Source: Domibacillus sp. PGB-M46 (GTDB taxonomy: Bacteria > Bacillota > Bacilli > Bacillales > Domibacillaceae). From it: a DNA stretch of 64,000 nt. The stretch is taken from assembly GCF_022668875.1 (NCBI RefSeq), contig NZ_JAKGCR010000002.1, forward strand, positions 248,001 through 312,000, written 5' to 3'. The position numbers were made by a program, and so were the translations under genes. Of this stretch, positions 34,144 to 43,902 are shown in pieces. The notes below the pieces were generated by a model, which worked only from the letters and a program-made list of their open reading frames with translations, was not told the DNA's origin and did not search any database. The stretch's first letter is position 1, and the number at the start of each line of letters is the position of its first letter.

Positions 34144-34310
34144 TTATAGAGGTATTATATCAAATCTTCCTTTAAATACAATCCCTTTATTTTCTTTCCC
34201 TTCTCTTGCGCTCCCATCAAAACCGCCGCAGTGCGCAAAGAACAAGCTGATATGGGCCAAAACAAAAACTTCCCTCAAGAGGAAAGCTTTTGTCTTGAAG
34301 CCTTAATCAA

Positions 34311-34817
34311 TCAGTTAAAATACTTTAATTCGTCCGCCAGTTTCGACCGCCTAAATTCTTTTTGATGAAGGAAATCTTTAATTTCCTCTTTCGTTTGGTA
34401 AGAAAGCCGAATATGAAAATAATTAATGTATTCAATAAGGGCAAATACGTATAAAAACAAAAACCAATAAAATGTTGCAGGAAAGTCGAGCAGCTGCTTG
34501 ATAAGAATGAGAACGCCAACGCCAATCAAACATTGATCGATCCGTTTAAACCATTGGAACATTTGCCGCTGGCCTTCGGGCAAACGGGTACGGCTCTTGC
34601 GCCTGATCTGCCTCAGCTTCAAAAACCAATACATGCTTCCCTGCAGCAGAATCAGTTCTAATAAACCAAACGCATATAAAGGCGGCAAAGAGGTTAAGTA
34701 TGGTTGTGTCCATTCCATTATCCCTATATACATAATCCACATACCTGCAAAAAGAAGGGCAGCGAATAGTTCACCTGTACATAAGCTGACTAACTTTTTC
34801 TCTACTTTTTTCTGCAT
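34311..34817 (-). CDS. Hypothetical membrane protein, 168 aa
   Basis: Four hydrophobic segments at about 12-33, 43-65, 90-110 and 115-135 (ELFAALLFAGMWIMYIGIM, YAFGLLELILLQGSMYWFL, CLIGVGVLILIKQLLDF, YWFLFLYVFALIEYINYF) with a basic cytoplasmic loop KLRQIRRKSRTRL and a charged C-terminal tail. No family recognised. Monocistronic on the minus strand. Confidence 0.65.
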   Translation of the reverse strand: MQKKVEKKLVSLCTGELFAALLFAGMWIMYIGIMEWTQPYLTSLPPLYAFGLLELILLQGSMYWFLKLRQIRRKSRTRLPEGQRQMFQWFKRIDQCLIGVGVLILIKQLLDFPATFYWFLFLYVFALIEYINYFHIRLSYQTKEEIKDFLHQKEFRRSKLADELKYFN

Positions 34818-34961
34818 GTCATCCCCCGCTTTATTTTATTCCTGTACGATCGAAGCACCTCATTAGTTTTGACAAAGTGGACAATGAGGAAAAAAATGAG
34901 AAAACCGCCCTGCTGTCAGCGTAAGGCGGCTCTTTCTTTTATGGATCATGCTCGAGCTGAA

Positions 34962-35513
34962 TTATCGTTCTCTATGGTTCCGATACGTCGCTCTTGTAGC
35001 TGTATTATGTGTTTCGAATATACGGTTGATTTCGGCTTCATGGTTTTCTCTAGCATCCACAAGCACTACAATGTTTCCTTCTTTTAAATAACGCTCATAC
35101 TCTTTTGCTTTTTCCTCCGGTATACCGGCTCCGGCGAGCGCTCCAATAATACCGCCGCTTCCCAGGCCGACACCCGCTCCCGTCAGGCCGGCTACAATTG
35201 GGCCAGCCGCCACAATCGGTCCAATGCCCGGAATCGCAATTAAGCCTGCTCCAAGAATCGCACCGAGTGATCCGCCGAGAAGACCGCCGGAAAGAGCACC
35301 GATGCCTGCCCCTCTTTCTGCATGTTCCAGACGTTCACTGCTGTCTGTAATAATATCTGCATTTGTTTCATGTTCAATATCGCGTACGTCCTTGCTGCTT
35401 TTTGCAAAAACGGAAATGTCATCAATGCTGTATCCTTTCAGCTTTAATTCTTCAATGACTTTAATCACCGCTTCATGCTCATGAAAGACACCACCAATAA
35501 TTCTCATTGCCAT
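34962..35513 (-). CDS. General stress protein with YflT-type domain
   Basis: 183 aa. N-terminal heat-induced-stress (YflT/GsiB-17M type) domain: IIGGVFHEHEAVIKVIEELK, GYSIDDISVFAKSSKDVRDI. The middle is an unusually Gly/Ala-rich stretch (about 90-145, GALSGGLLGGSLGAILGAGL, GIGPIVAAGPIVAGLTGAGV) able to insert in or lie on a membrane, and the end EKAKEYERYLKEGNIVVLVD repeats a family element. Start taken at the ATG after GAGAGGAG. In B. subtilis such proteins belong to the SigB stress set. Biochemical role unknown. Confidence 0.8.
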   Translation of the reverse strand: MAMRIIGGVFHEHEAVIKVIEELKLKGYSIDDISVFAKSSKDVRDIEHETNADIITDSSERLEHAERGAGIGALSGGLLGGSLGAILGAGLIAIPGIGPIVAAGPIVAGLTGAGVGLGSGGIIGALAGAGIPEEKAKEYERYLKEGNIVVLVDARENHEAEINRIFETHNTATRATYRNHRER

Positions 35514-35629
35514 TATCCGTTTCTCCTCTCTTTGTTCAGTCTTTTTCTTATTACCCGTCATCCAGAAAACTAATCAACGAAAAAAACAGAAAAAGACTCC
35601 CGGCTGTACCCGCCGGAAAAACAGCATCC

Positions 35630-36676
35630 TTATTCAAGAAGCGCCGGATCAATTATAGGGGAAGCGAGCGTAATATCATTTTCTCTAAAAAGCCGGACAA
35701 TAGAGTGACGGAGATGGCTTTCCACCCGCTCCTTGATTTCAAAACTTATAACTGGAATCTCCACCAGAAAATCCATCGACCGGCTGCGCAAATCCACAAA
35801 CCGAATATCCGGAGCAGGCACAGATAAAATTCCATCCATTCTCTCCGCTATCTTTACGGCTGCTTCCTGCAAAAGAGCTTCTACTTTTTCTGTGTCCTCT
35901 CCGTATTCCACACTGACCGACACCTGGGCCATCGTTTCCGCCCCGGTCCGGTTTTTAATAACCTGTTCAATAAAGTACTGGTTCGGCACAATCAAAACGC
36001 CTTCTTTCGCTGTCCGGACAATTGTGGATCGCAGGCGGATTTTTTCTACCTGGCCGATTTTTTTGTCAATTTGAATAACTTCGCCTACCTCAATCGGCCG
36101 CTCAAATAAAATAATGATGCCAGAAACAAAGTTACCCGCCACATTCCGCATGCCAAAACCGATCCCAATGCCAAGCACACCGAGCAAAGCCCCAAGAGCA
36201 GTTAAATCAATGCCGACACTCGTAAAGCTGACCGCCAGTGCCACAATCATAACCGTATAATAAATGATTTGATTGAAGGTGTAGCCGAGCCCCCTGTCGA
36301 CCCGGTAATAATCATAAACGGGCGTCAGCACATACCTCATCACAAGCTTTAAAAGCCGGTCAGCCAGCGACACAATCATAACCGCCATAATGATTAAAAA
36401 AAGAGAGACATCCACACCGCCATTGGAATACAGCGGGTAAAACAGCCAGCCGTTTTTGGAAAAATAAAGCAAAAACAGGAGGATCAAACAGTAAAAGGTC
36501 ACCCAGTTTAACAGAGAGGAAATGGAAGTGAAGACCCCTTTTTTCATGCCTATTTTTTTAGCAGACATGGCATTAAAAAACCCTTTTAATACCACGTTCA
36601 CTAAAATGACTGCCGCAAACAATCCAATAAACCATGCGAGCTGGAGATCTGAAAAATGCTTTAAAAAATCCGCCAT
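35630..36676 (-). CDS. MscS-family mechanosensitive ion channel
   Basis: 348 aa. Four N-terminal hydrophobic segments, then the MscS pore helix region (ALGALLGVLGIGIGFGMRNV, AGNFVSGIIILFERPIEVGE) and the beta domain VIQIDKKIGQVEKIRLRSTI, VPNQYFIEQVIKN. This is the signature of small-conductance mechanosensitive channels that release solutes on hypo-osmotic shock. The ATG at 36676 is preferred to one 12 bases upstream. Single gene; the YflT-type stress gene follows on the same strand with a gap of about 115 bases. Confidence 0.9.
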   Translation of the reverse strand: MADFLKHFSDLQLAWFIGLFAAVILVNVVLKGFFNAMSAKKIGMKKGVFTSISSLLNWVTFYCLILLFLLYFSKNGWLFYPLYSNGGVDVSLFLIIMAVMIVSLADRLLKLVMRYVLTPVYDYYRVDRGLGYTFNQIIYYTVMIVALAVSFTSVGIDLTALGALLGVLGIGIGFGMRNVAGNFVSGIIILFERPIEVGEVIQIDKKIGQVEKIRLRSTIVRTAKEGVLIVPNQYFIEQVIKNRTGAETMAQVSVSVEYGEDTEKVEALLQEAAVKIAERMDGILSVPAPDIRFVDLRSRSMDFLVEIPVISFEIKERVESHLRHSIVRLFRENDITLASPIIDPALLE

Positions 36677-36888
36677 TCGTCTTATCACCTAACTTGTTTT
36701 ACAGTTTGCCGCTAAAAGTAAAAAACGGCTTTGTTTTGCTTATTCCCTCTTCGATCAGCACAAAACTTATTCAGCTTTCTCCCCGTCTTCCGCCTTTCCG
36801 CCCGCCTGCTGCGCATAAATTGAAAACGAATGTACAGAATAGAACCGTCGTATAAACGTGATCATAAACTTTTTAAGGTGGGTCCGCT

Positions 36889-38010
36889 ATGCAAATCGAA
36901 AAAATTGAAACGTTTCCCCTGCTTCACCGTCTTGCCGCCCCTTACGGAGATGCGAATGGCCCTAAGAAATATAGATCGTGTTACCTTATCCGCATTACTA
37001 CCAAATCCGGTCTTGACGGCTGGGGAGAATGCATCGACTGGCTGCCTGCTCTGCATGTCGGATTTACGGAAAGAATTATCCCATACTTAATCGGAAAATC
37101 TGCCGCTGATCGCCTGCCGTTAGTGTCCGTCATTCAAAAATGGCATAAGCGGGCGGCCGCTGCAGTCAGTATGGCTTTAACGGAAATTGTCGCAAAGTCT
37201 GCCCGTCTCTCGGTTTGTGATTTGTGGGGAGGAAAATGGCGGGACCGCATACCTGTGTACGCTTCCTTTCAATCTTATTCGGACCGTGATGATTGGATCG
37301 GCCACTCTCTGCGGCTGGTAGAAGGAGCGATTCAAAAAGAGTTTACGGCAGTAAAAGTAAAAATTGGCGGCAGAACGTTTCAAGACGACCTTACACATAT
37401 TCACTCTCTGCAAAAAATGACTGAAGAACGAATCCCGCTTATTCTGGATGCCAACCAGAGTTACGATATGGCAGCGGCCCGCAAGTGGGGACCTTACCTA
37501 TCAAATTGGACTAATCTTTTATGGCTGGAGGAACCCATGCCACTGAACAATCTAACTGAGTACAAGTTATTGCGTGCCAGCCTTTCTGTGCCGATTGCAG
37601 GCGGTGAAAACATAAAAAGCGCTAAACAATTTTTGCCGATTTTAAACGAAAATGCGTTTGATATCATCCAGCCGGATATTCTGCACGGAACGGGTATAGA
37701 CGATTTCCGTAACGCCTTGCAGCTTGCCCGGCATTTCGGGGTCAGAGTATCTCCTCACAGTTACGATGGTGCACTTTCACGGCTGTATACGCTTTTTGCT
37801 CAGGCGAGCCTGGCCCCCTGGACAAAAATGAACGCGGACAGTATTGAACCGGTTGAGTGGGACGTAATGGAAAATCCGTTTTCCGAGCTCGTGCCTGTTA
37901 CGCCATCCGGCGGCTCCGTATCAATTCCAGACGGGATAGGAATTGGAGTTGAAATCAATACAGATCTGCTCCAGGCTTACCGCTGGGATGGTTCAGCTTA
38001 CTGGCAATAA
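36889..38010 (+). CDS. Enolase-superfamily enzyme (mandelate racemase / muconate lactonizing type)
   Basis: 373 aa with capping domain (1-120) and TIM-barrel. Seen: KVKIG with Lys156 and Lys158 as base candidates, metal ligands Asp188 (LILDANQSY), Glu214/215 (LWLEEP) and Glu240 (IAGGEN), and His290 (SPHSYDG) opposite. A Lys plus His arrangement is more like mandelate racemase or sugar-acid dehydratases than dipeptide epimerases. Start has AAGGTGG upstream. Substrate not assignable. Divergent from the MscS gene and alone in its unit, with two LLM oxidoreductases farther on. Confidence 0.82.
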   Translation: MQIEKIETFPLLHRLAAPYGDANGPKKYRSCYLIRITTKSGLDGWGECIDWLPALHVGFTERIIPYLIGKSAADRLPLVSVIQKWHKRAAAAVSMALTEIVAKSARLSVCDLWGGKWRDRIPVYASFQSYSDRDDWIGHSLRLVEGAIQKEFTAVKVKIGGRTFQDDLTHIHSLQKMTEERIPLILDANQSYDMAAARKWGPYLSNWTNLLWLEEPMPLNNLTEYKLLRASLSVPIAGGENIKSAKQFLPILNENAFDIIQPDILHGTGIDDFRNALQLARHFGVRVSPHSYDGALSRLYTLFAQASLAPWTKMNADSIEPVEWDVMENPFSELVPVTPSGGSVSIPDGIGIGVEINTDLLQAYRWDGSAYWQ

Positions 38011-38127
38011 ATACCTATCTTCTTTATAGGAAAACAGACCTTTAGGGTCCCTAAGCATTTCAGTTTGTTTTGGGTGTTTGGACTGTTACGATAGAAAAGA
38101 AACTTCATCCAGAAAGGACAAAATGAA

Positions 38128-39129
38128 ATGTCAAATATACAAATACCTGTATCGGTTTTAAACTTGGCCCCTATCCGCAAAGGACAAAAGCCAAAAGAAG
38201 CGATTGATTCTATGATTGATTTAGCGCAGGCGGCAGAAAAAATGGGCTACAGCCGCTACTGGATTGCAGAACATCACAATACACCTACTCTTGTGAGTTC
38301 CGCTACATCCATTTTAATTAAGCATACTCTTGAGCACACAAAGCATATTCGTGTCGGCTCTGGCGGTATTATGCTGCCGAACCATTCACCTCTCGTTGTC
38401 GCTGAACAATTCGGCACGATGGCGACTATTTATCCCGATCGTCTCGATTTAGGCCTCGGACGTGCACCGGGCACGGATATGAAAACAGCCAGCGCTTTAA
38501 GACGATCACAGCATGATACGGTTTATACATTCCCGGAAGATGTAAACAGCCTGCTGACATACTTTGGCCCGGCCGTGCTGCAAGGCGATGTAAAAGCCTA
38601 CCCGGGCGCCGGCACCAATATCCCGATTTATATTCTCGGCTCTTCCACCGATTCCGCTTATTTAGCAGCGGAGCTTGGCCTGCCGTATGTTTTTGCCGCT
38701 CATTTCGCACCAAGGTACCTGGCAGAAGCTATTGCAATTTACCGCAACCGGTTTAAGCCATCCGATTATTTGGACGCTCCTTATATGATGGTCTGCTTGA
38801 ACGTAATCGCAGCAGAAAGCGATGAAGAAGCCAAGTTCGAGTCTACAACGATGCAGCAATTTTTCTTAAACGTTGTACGCGGCTCCAGCGTGCCGCTCAG
38901 CCCTCCTGTAGAAAATATGGATGAACTGTGGAGCGAACCGGAAAAACAAATGGCGTCTTCCATGTCCAGCGTTACACTGATGGGAAGCAAGCAGTCTGTC
39001 CGCGACCAGCTGACGAGCTTCCAGGATATGTACAATGTAGACGAAATTATGGCCGTCTCTTATATTTACGATCCGGACAAGCAAAAACGGTCTTACGAAA
39101 TTTTAAAAGAAATTACAGATGGGAACTAA
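38128..39129 (+). CDS. Luciferase-like (LLM) flavin-dependent monooxygenase
   Basis: 333 aa, single-component bacterial-luciferase-like family, MsnO8/YceB group. Seen: [60 protein letters not shown] and APGTD, the FMN-binding barrel strands of this group. Natural substrates unknown. AGAAAGGA precedes the ATG. A paralogue lies 1.5 kb downstream on the same strand with an Nramp-type gene between them in the opposite direction. Confidence 0.85.
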   Translation: MSNIQIPVSVLNLAPIRKGQKPKEAIDSMIDLAQAAEKMGYSRYWIAEHHNTPTLVSSATSILIKHTLEHTKHIRVGSGGIMLPNHSPLVVAEQFGTMATIYPDRLDLGLGRAPGTDMKTASALRRSQHDTVYTFPEDVNSLLTYFGPAVLQGDVKAYPGAGTNIPIYILGSSTDSAYLAAELGLPYVFAAHFAPRYLAEAIAIYRNRFKPSDYLDAPYMMVCLNVIAAESDEEAKFESTTMQQFFLNVVRGSSVPLSPPVENMDELWSEPEKQMASSMSSVTLMGSKQSVRDQLTSFQDMYNVDEIMAVSYIYDPDKQKRSYEILKEITDGN

Positions 39130-39132
39130 AAC

Positions 39133-39172
39133 AAAAAAGCGAGCCTTCTTCCAAAAGAAGACTTGCTTTTTT
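39133..39172. terminator. Bidirectional terminator after the first LLM gene
   Basis: AAAAAAGCGAGCCTTCTT and AAGAAGACTTGCTTTTTT pair with one or two mismatches and T runs on both sides, between convergent stops. Confidence 0.75.
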
Positions 39173-39175
39173 GTT

Positions 39176-40444
39176 TTATTTGAAAAAGATATTTTTCAGT
39201 TCATTCACTGTCAGCACAATAAATAATAAAATACTAATGCCCAGCGCAAGATTAGACCAGCGCTGATAACGGTCAATTGTCCCTACGTATGTTTTCTTGT
39301 TGAGTAAATAAAGCAGTGTAACCGCCATAAACGGCATAAAAATCGATCCCAGCGCCCCGTAAGCAATAATTAAAAAAACCGGCTTTCCGATAAAATGAAG
39401 CAGCATCGGCGGAAAGGTTAACCACAGCACGTAAAAACGATACGCCTTTGTTTTACTCAAATCCTCCTTGCTGATATGTTGATGGCGAATGGTCCGGATA
39501 AAATCAGCAAACAAATATGGAACCCCATTCCACACTCCAAGAACGGAGGTGAAGGAAGCAGACCAGAAGCCGATAAGGAATAAATAGCGTACAGCAGGAT
39601 GCAGTTCATTTCCTAGAATAGAAGCAAAGTCGACCAGCCCTTTTTCGCCATTAATATTGATATTTGTCCCATACAGTAATCCCGCGCCCAATAGGAGAAG
39701 AGCAATCGTAAACAGAGCTGTTACAATATACGCAACAGCAGAATCATAGCGGACTGCACGAATAAAGGAAGGCCCCTGCCATTTGTTTTCCTGGAGCCAG
39801 TACCCATAAGAAGCCATTGTGAGGGAACCGCCTACCCCGCCAATTAATCCGAGCGCATATACTAATGATCCTTCTGGGAGTGTGGGAACAGCTGTATCTA
39901 CAATGTCACTAAGTTGAGGTACAACCAAAACAGCAGATCCTACTACCGTAATAAACATAATGCCAACCAGCCAGTTCATTACCTTTTCAAATGTCTTATA
40001 TTTCCCCCACCAAACCAAGCCAAAACCGGCTAATCCATGAATAACGGCCCATTGTGTTAAAGAAAGCTGAGGAAACAGTGCGGCCATTGCGAGGGCACAG
40101 GATGCTGTACCGGCAGCTCCATATACAAACCCCCAAATAACGGAATACACACCAAAATAGCCAGTAGCCCATTTTCCCATCATGTGCCAGCCTTCTAATA
40201 TGGTGTTTCCACTTGTTAAGTGCCAGCGGCCTACCCCTTCATTTAAGGCAAACTTCAAAACAGAACCGATCAAAATAGCCCAAAGAAACACCAGGCCATA
40301 ATTAGCACCCGCCATCAGTGCTGCCACTAAATCACCCGCACCTACTCCGGTAGCCGCCACGATCAGCCCCGGCCCGATCACCGACGTCTTTTTTACAGGT
40401 CCATTCAACTCCTCGTGTGTCTGCATGTGCTTTTCTGGTTTCAT
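39176..40444 (-). CDS. Nramp-family transporter lacking the canonical metal motifs
   Basis: 422 aa with about eleven hydrophobic segments and the overall Nramp plan (GPGLIVAATGVGAGDLVAAL, GGSLTMASYGYWLQE, FLIGFWSASFTSVLGVWNGV). In divalent-metal Nramps helix 1 has DPGN and helix 6 has MPH. Here helix 1 reads GAGDLV and helix 6 TMASYG, so both metal-binding motifs are absent. That points to a different substrate (another ion or an organic solute) as in other divergent Nramp-related clades. Start is the ATG six bases after GGGGG. Confidence 0.8.
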   Translation of the reverse strand: MKPEKHMQTHEELNGPVKKTSVIGPGLIVAATGVGAGDLVAALMAGANYGLVFLWAILIGSVLKFALNEGVGRWHLTSGNTILEGWHMMGKWATGYFGVYSVIWGFVYGAAGTASCALAMAALFPQLSLTQWAVIHGLAGFGLVWWGKYKTFEKVMNWLVGIMFITVVGSAVLVVPQLSDIVDTAVPTLPEGSLVYALGLIGGVGGSLTMASYGYWLQENKWQGPSFIRAVRYDSAVAYIVTALFTIALLLLGAGLLYGTNININGEKGLVDFASILGNELHPAVRYLFLIGFWSASFTSVLGVWNGVPYLFADFIRTIRHQHISKEDLSKTKAYRFYVLWLTFPPMLLHFIGKPVFLIIAYGALGSIFMPFMAVTLLYLLNKKTYVGTIDRYQRWSNLALGISILLFIVLTVNELKNIFFK

Positions 40445-40646
40445 CGTCATCCCCCTTGGTTTAACTTGACACCGTTTACACAAAATTATTTGGTAAACTA
40501 AACCATAAAATATAGATCACTTTCATTTTACCTTTCTTTTCCTAAATAATCTCTTCTTTAAGCTCTTTTCTTTACATCTCTCTCTCAATAATCTATCTTT
40601 TGATCAAACAAGCTAAAAGCTTTGCGGTTAGAAAGGTTGGGATAAA

Positions 40647-41621
40647 ATGAAGCTGAGTGTATTGGACCAGTCTGTTATTGCGGCCGGCGAAACGGGAGCG
40701 GATGCATTAAAGAAAACCGTGAAGCTGGCGCAGTCGGCAGAAGCCATGGGCTATACCCGCTTTTGGACAGCAGAACATCATAATACAAACGGAATGGCGG
40801 GATCCGCACCAGAAATACTCATTTCGCATATTGCCTCACAAACAAAATCAATCCGCGTCGGATCAGGCGGCGTGCTTCTCCCTCAATACAGCCCTTATAA
40901 GATTGCAGAGAATTTTAAAGTGTTAGAAGCGCTGTTTCCAAACCGGATTGATTTGGGCATCGGCCGCTCCCCCGGCGGTTCTGCCGATACCCGTCTGGCT
41001 CTCACAGACGGTGTGCGGAGGAGCTTAAATGAATTCCCGAGACAAGTAAGAGACCTGCAGCGTTACTTAACGGATGGAGATAAAACGATAAAAGCCTATC
41101 CGAAGACGATCGGGATTCCCGAGATGTGGATGCTGGGCATTACCCATCGCGGTGCACGGACCGCTGCCGAAAACGGAGCCGCTTTTACATACGGCCATTT
41201 TATTAATCCTTATAACGGCCAAAGAGCCATGAAGCAATATCGAAGCGATTTTCAGCCGTCCGCCCTGCTGAAGCACCCGAAGGTAAATGTCTGTATTTTT
41301 GTTGTATGCGCGCCTTCCCAGGAAAGAGCAGATGAAATCGCCCTCAGCCAGGATGCCTGGCTTTTAGCGGTTGAAAAAGGAGGCGACACAAGAATTCCAA
41401 CCATTGAAGAAGCCAAACGAAAAATCTTTACACAGGCAGACAAAGAAAAAGTAAAAGAAAACCGAAAACGGATGATTGTCGGCACCCCGCAAAAAGTAAG
41501 GGACGAGCTTCTTGCCCTGAGCGACGCGTATCAAACAGAAGAATTTATGGTCATTGCCAACGTGCACAGCTTTGAGGATAAAGTACAGTCTTATGCCCGT
41601 TTGGCCGAAGTGATGTTGTAA
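40647..41621 (+). CDS. Luciferase-like (LLM) flavin-dependent monooxygenase, second copy
   Basis: 324 aa, same subgroup as the gene at 38128: TRFWTAEHHNTNGMAGSAPE, SIRVGSGGVLLPQYSPYKIA, ENFKVLEALFPNRIDLGIGR. The C-terminus RMIVGTPQKVRDELLALSDA is also typical. The pair are diverged paralogues rather than a recent duplication, since most positions outside motifs differ. AGAAAGG precedes the ATG. Substrate unknown. Confidence 0.85.
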   Translation: MKLSVLDQSVIAAGETGADALKKTVKLAQSAEAMGYTRFWTAEHHNTNGMAGSAPEILISHIASQTKSIRVGSGGVLLPQYSPYKIAENFKVLEALFPNRIDLGIGRSPGGSADTRLALTDGVRRSLNEFPRQVRDLQRYLTDGDKTIKAYPKTIGIPEMWMLGITHRGARTAAENGAAFTYGHFINPYNGQRAMKQYRSDFQPSALLKHPKVNVCIFVVCAPSQERADEIALSQDAWLLAVEKGGDTRIPTIEEAKRKIFTQADKEKVKENRKRMIVGTPQKVRDELLALSDAYQTEEFMVIANVHSFEDKVQSYARLAEVML

Positions 41622-41642
41622 ATAAATAGACTGTTTTTCCTA

Positions 41643-41683
41643 AAAAAAGAAAGACCCTTCTGTTGTCAGAAGGGTCTTTCTTT
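41643..41683. terminator. Bidirectional terminator after the second LLM gene
   Basis: AAAGACCCTTCTG and CAGAAGGGTCTTT form a 13-bp stem between two convergent stops. Confidence 0.85.
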
Positions 41684-42105
41684 TATGAATAGTAACGGTT
41701 TGCTCTTCTTCTAAAGAAGACCTTGCGGATAATTGCAATTAACGCGACAACCGCGAGTACATTAACGAGTAGTCCTAATATAGACCCAAGCATTCCCATG
41801 CCGCTAAGCAGACTGCCAAATATTAAGCCTGCCAATCCGCCAAGCATAAGTCCTTTCATTAATCGGCTTGAGAAAAAGCTGTTCTTTTTCTTCGTGGAAA
41901 AAGTCGATTTATTAGATACCGCTGAATTGGCTTTTTTATTTTGAAACGTTGAAGTAGAAGGGCTGTTCACGCTGCCGTTTGTGCTCTTGAATCCGCCCTT
42001 GCTTCCTCTTGCTTCTACGGTTGTTGACTGATCATGAAAAACTGCACTTCCAACCGGTGAAAACGCGATTGCTGCTGCAAGTATAGCCGTAATAAATTTT
42101 TTCAA
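41683..42105 (-). CDS. Exported or membrane protein with Ser/Thr/Asn-rich middle, 140 aa
   Basis: Signal-like N-terminus (MKKFITAILAAAIAFSPVGS), a low-complexity polar and basic middle (residues 33-80) and two hydrophobic segments at 83-122 rich in Gly, Leu and Met, then a basic end RKVFFRRRANRYYS. The layout resembles the N-terminal part of Tim44-like exported proteins of Bacillus but the soluble Tim44 domain is absent. AGGAG precedes the ATG. Function unknown. Confidence 0.65.
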   Translation of the reverse strand: MKKFITAILAAAIAFSPVGSAVFHDQSTTVEARGSKGGFKSTNGSVNSPSTSTFQNKKANSAVSNKSTFSTKKKNSFFSSRLMKGLMLGGLAGLIFGSLLSGMGMLGSILGLLVNVLAVVALIAIIRKVFFRRRANRYYS

Positions 42106-42413
42106 TGTTCTATCTCCTTCATGCTCATAAGCATGGTATTTTGTAGTAGATCCTGCCTCTTACCTATCTTTCTTATGACAACATAAAATTAGTTGTTACG
42201 CTTGAGACAGCCCTTTCTTTGAAGGCGAACGCCTTTTAATTTATTCTTTCTCTTACACTATGATTATAGCATTTTTTACGTTTCTTTGAAAACGAATAAA
42301 CTTGGGAACAGAGACCAAAAGCAGGACATTTACACACTTCTATTTTATTTATTTTTAAATTACAGTACCCCTCTATTTATTTAAAAAACATTGTATGCTG
42401 TTAAATGATTCTT
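42106..42413. other. Intergenic region, no gene seen
   Basis: About 310 AT-rich bases with no open frame carrying a ribosome binding site. It contains the promoter of the Ser/Thr-rich exported protein on the minus strand. Confidence 0.4.
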
Positions 42414-42857
42414 TTAGTCCAGGTCTACTAGGTTCTTACCTTTAGACTCATAAAGTTTCAATGCTGTTCCCTGCTCCGTTATTGGATAATAGTCTACTTC
42501 ACAATAATAAAGTCCGTCTTTTACTTTTGAGTAACCCTGGGTAGAAAATGAAATCATCCTTTCATCAACGGAAACTTCCATACTTTCTGCTGTTCTTCCG
42601 CCCCCGTAGACCCAAACTTCGCATTTTCCTTCATAATGCTCGGTCTTATTCGTTAAAACATTGGGCAAATCCATTAAAGACAAAATAAAGATGAATCCAA
42701 ATGCAAAAATTAAAAAAGCATACACTAATTTATTTCTGAAAGGAATTTTGTAAGAAGCGTCCTCTTCCTTGTTCCATTTATATGAATAAATAAAAGAGGC
42801 CACTATGGCGATAGAGCCAACTCCTGAAATAGCTAGCATTGAATAAAATTCTCGCAA
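42414..42857 (-). CDS. Hypothetical membrane protein, 147 aa
   Basis: Two N-terminal helices (about 5-25 and 45-65, LAISGVGSIAIVASFIYSY and LVYAFLIFAFGFIFILSLM) followed by an outside domain of about 75 residues with a Cys pair (GKCEVWVYGG and YYCEVDYYP) that may form a disulphide. It has lower GC content than the backbone genes to its left and lies just outside the left attachment repeat of the integrated element. No family recognised. Confidence 0.6.
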   Translation of the reverse strand: MREFYSMLAISGVGSIAIVASFIYSYKWNKEEDASYKIPFRNKLVYAFLIFAFGFIFILSLMDLPNVLTNKTEHYEGKCEVWVYGGGRTAESMEVSVDERMISFSTQGYSKVKDGLYYCEVDYYPITEQGTALKLYESKGKNLVDLD

Positions 42858-43000
42858 ATACTGTCATTCCTTTTTAATGATTCTTTTCTTGTTATTATAG
42901 CAAGATACGTAAAAGAACGGCTTAACTAAACAAAAAAAGCTGACCTTGCAGGCTCAGCCTTCGTCCCTTCTACTTGTGCGCCTTTCAATTAACAACAAAA

Positions 43001-43046
43001 AACCTCCCTGTTAAGACCCGTACAGAGTCCTCCAGAGAGGTTTTTT
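43001..43046. terminator. Hairpin terminator left of the element
   Basis: AACCTCCCTG and CAGAGAGGTT form the stem with a 22-base loop, followed by six T on the plus strand and by T on the minus strand. It could end the minus-strand transcript leaving the element. Confidence 0.6.
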
Positions 43047-43093
43047 CGGCTTACAAGCTGACCACTGTGCAACTGTAAGCTTCAAATCTTGAT

Positions 43094-43143
43094 ATGATTC
43101 CTACTGGGTTCGAACCAGCGACCTCTACCCTGTCAAGGTAGCG
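43094..43143. repeat. Left attachment repeat (attL), 3' part of tRNA-Val
   Basis: 50 bases identical to 51338-51387, which is the 3' half of tRNA-Val(GAC). Here only this 3' part is present, so it is the target-site copy left by integration. The identity stops on both sides exactly where the two flanks diverge. Confidence 0.92.
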
Positions 43144-43230
43144 AAATGCTTGTATAACGGTATAAAAACCTTTCTTTTATAGGACTGGATACTATAGAGA
43201 ATGAAAAAAGTTTTTAAACGTCACCATTTC

Positions 43231-43250
43231 GTCGCCACCGTGTCGCCAAC
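43231..43250. promoter_or_regulatory. Paired GTCGCCA sites, left end (putative integrase arm sites)
   Basis: GTCGCCACCGTGTCGCCAAC: two GTCGCCA heptamers 11 bases apart, about 90 bases inside the left repeat. The same pair recurs just inside the right end. This fits arm-type sites bound by the integrase N-terminal domain. The rest of 43144-43446 contains no gene. Confidence 0.5.
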
Positions 43251-43446
43251 AATTAGCCCTCTAAAGCTATGCTTAATTGAATGAGATATTTCAGAACACT
43301 AAACAGTAAAATTTGTTTTAATAAAAATTTTTATATAATGAAATCTTTTGTTACATCTTCAATTATTTCTCTAGCTAGTTTCTCGCATGTTTTTCTTATC
43401 TTTTGAAGTCAGTGGAATGAAAGACCCTTTTCCTTCTTCAATATTA

Positions 43447-43872
43447 TTAATTTTTAGTTCCTATAGATCTTAAATCTAGAGTTGGCAATATAATACTCTG
43501 ATGCGAATCTAATGATGATATCATAGATACAATGGTTCTTAAATAAGGATAAACTATACCTATTCCGTTAACTACTAATAATTGTTGGATTTCTGATACA
43601 TCTCTTTTTTCATTCTTCTCATTTATACGCATAGATTCGTTTAGATCAAAGAAGCCATCAATTTCTAGAAACAAAAAAGCGTCTTTTTCTTTACTTTCTA
43701 ATTGAACACTCATTGTCAATTTTGCTTCTTTAAGATCTTCAGTAATTCCTTGTTCAATTGTAAACCCAAAATCTGAATCATTTTCCTTTTGTTCAAAACC
43801 TTCAATTGGTTCTTTCGAGTACTCTAATTTGTTTATTGTATAACCAGTGAAATTAAAAATAGGTTCCCCCAT
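43447..43872 (-). CDS. SecB-like chaperone (third gene of a toxin-antitoxin-chaperone module)
   Basis: 141 aa with the SecB fold pattern. It opens with FNFTGYTINKLEYSKEP and beta strands FGFTIEQGI, AKLTMSVQLESKEKDAFLFL, EIDGFFDL, then has the conserved end VYPYLRTIVSMISSLDSH and ILPTLDL, equivalent to the PYAR..I..LT....PPLLLPPINF region of SecB. Firmicutes generally lack housekeeping SecB, and solitary copies on mobile elements are usually dedicated to toxin-antitoxin systems. GAGAGG precedes the ATG. Third in a three-gene minus-strand operon, 30 bases after the middle gene. Family call inferred from pattern memory. Confidence 0.72.
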   Translation of the reverse strand: MGEPIFNFTGYTINKLEYSKEPIEGFEQKENDSDFGFTIEQGITEDLKEAKLTMSVQLESKEKDAFLFLEIDGFFDLNESMRINEKNEKRDVSEIQQLLVVNGIGIVYPYLRTIVSMISSLDSHQSIILPTLDLRSIGTKN

Positions 43873-43902
43873 AAATGTTACCTCTCAGTTTAATAGATAA
43901 AA

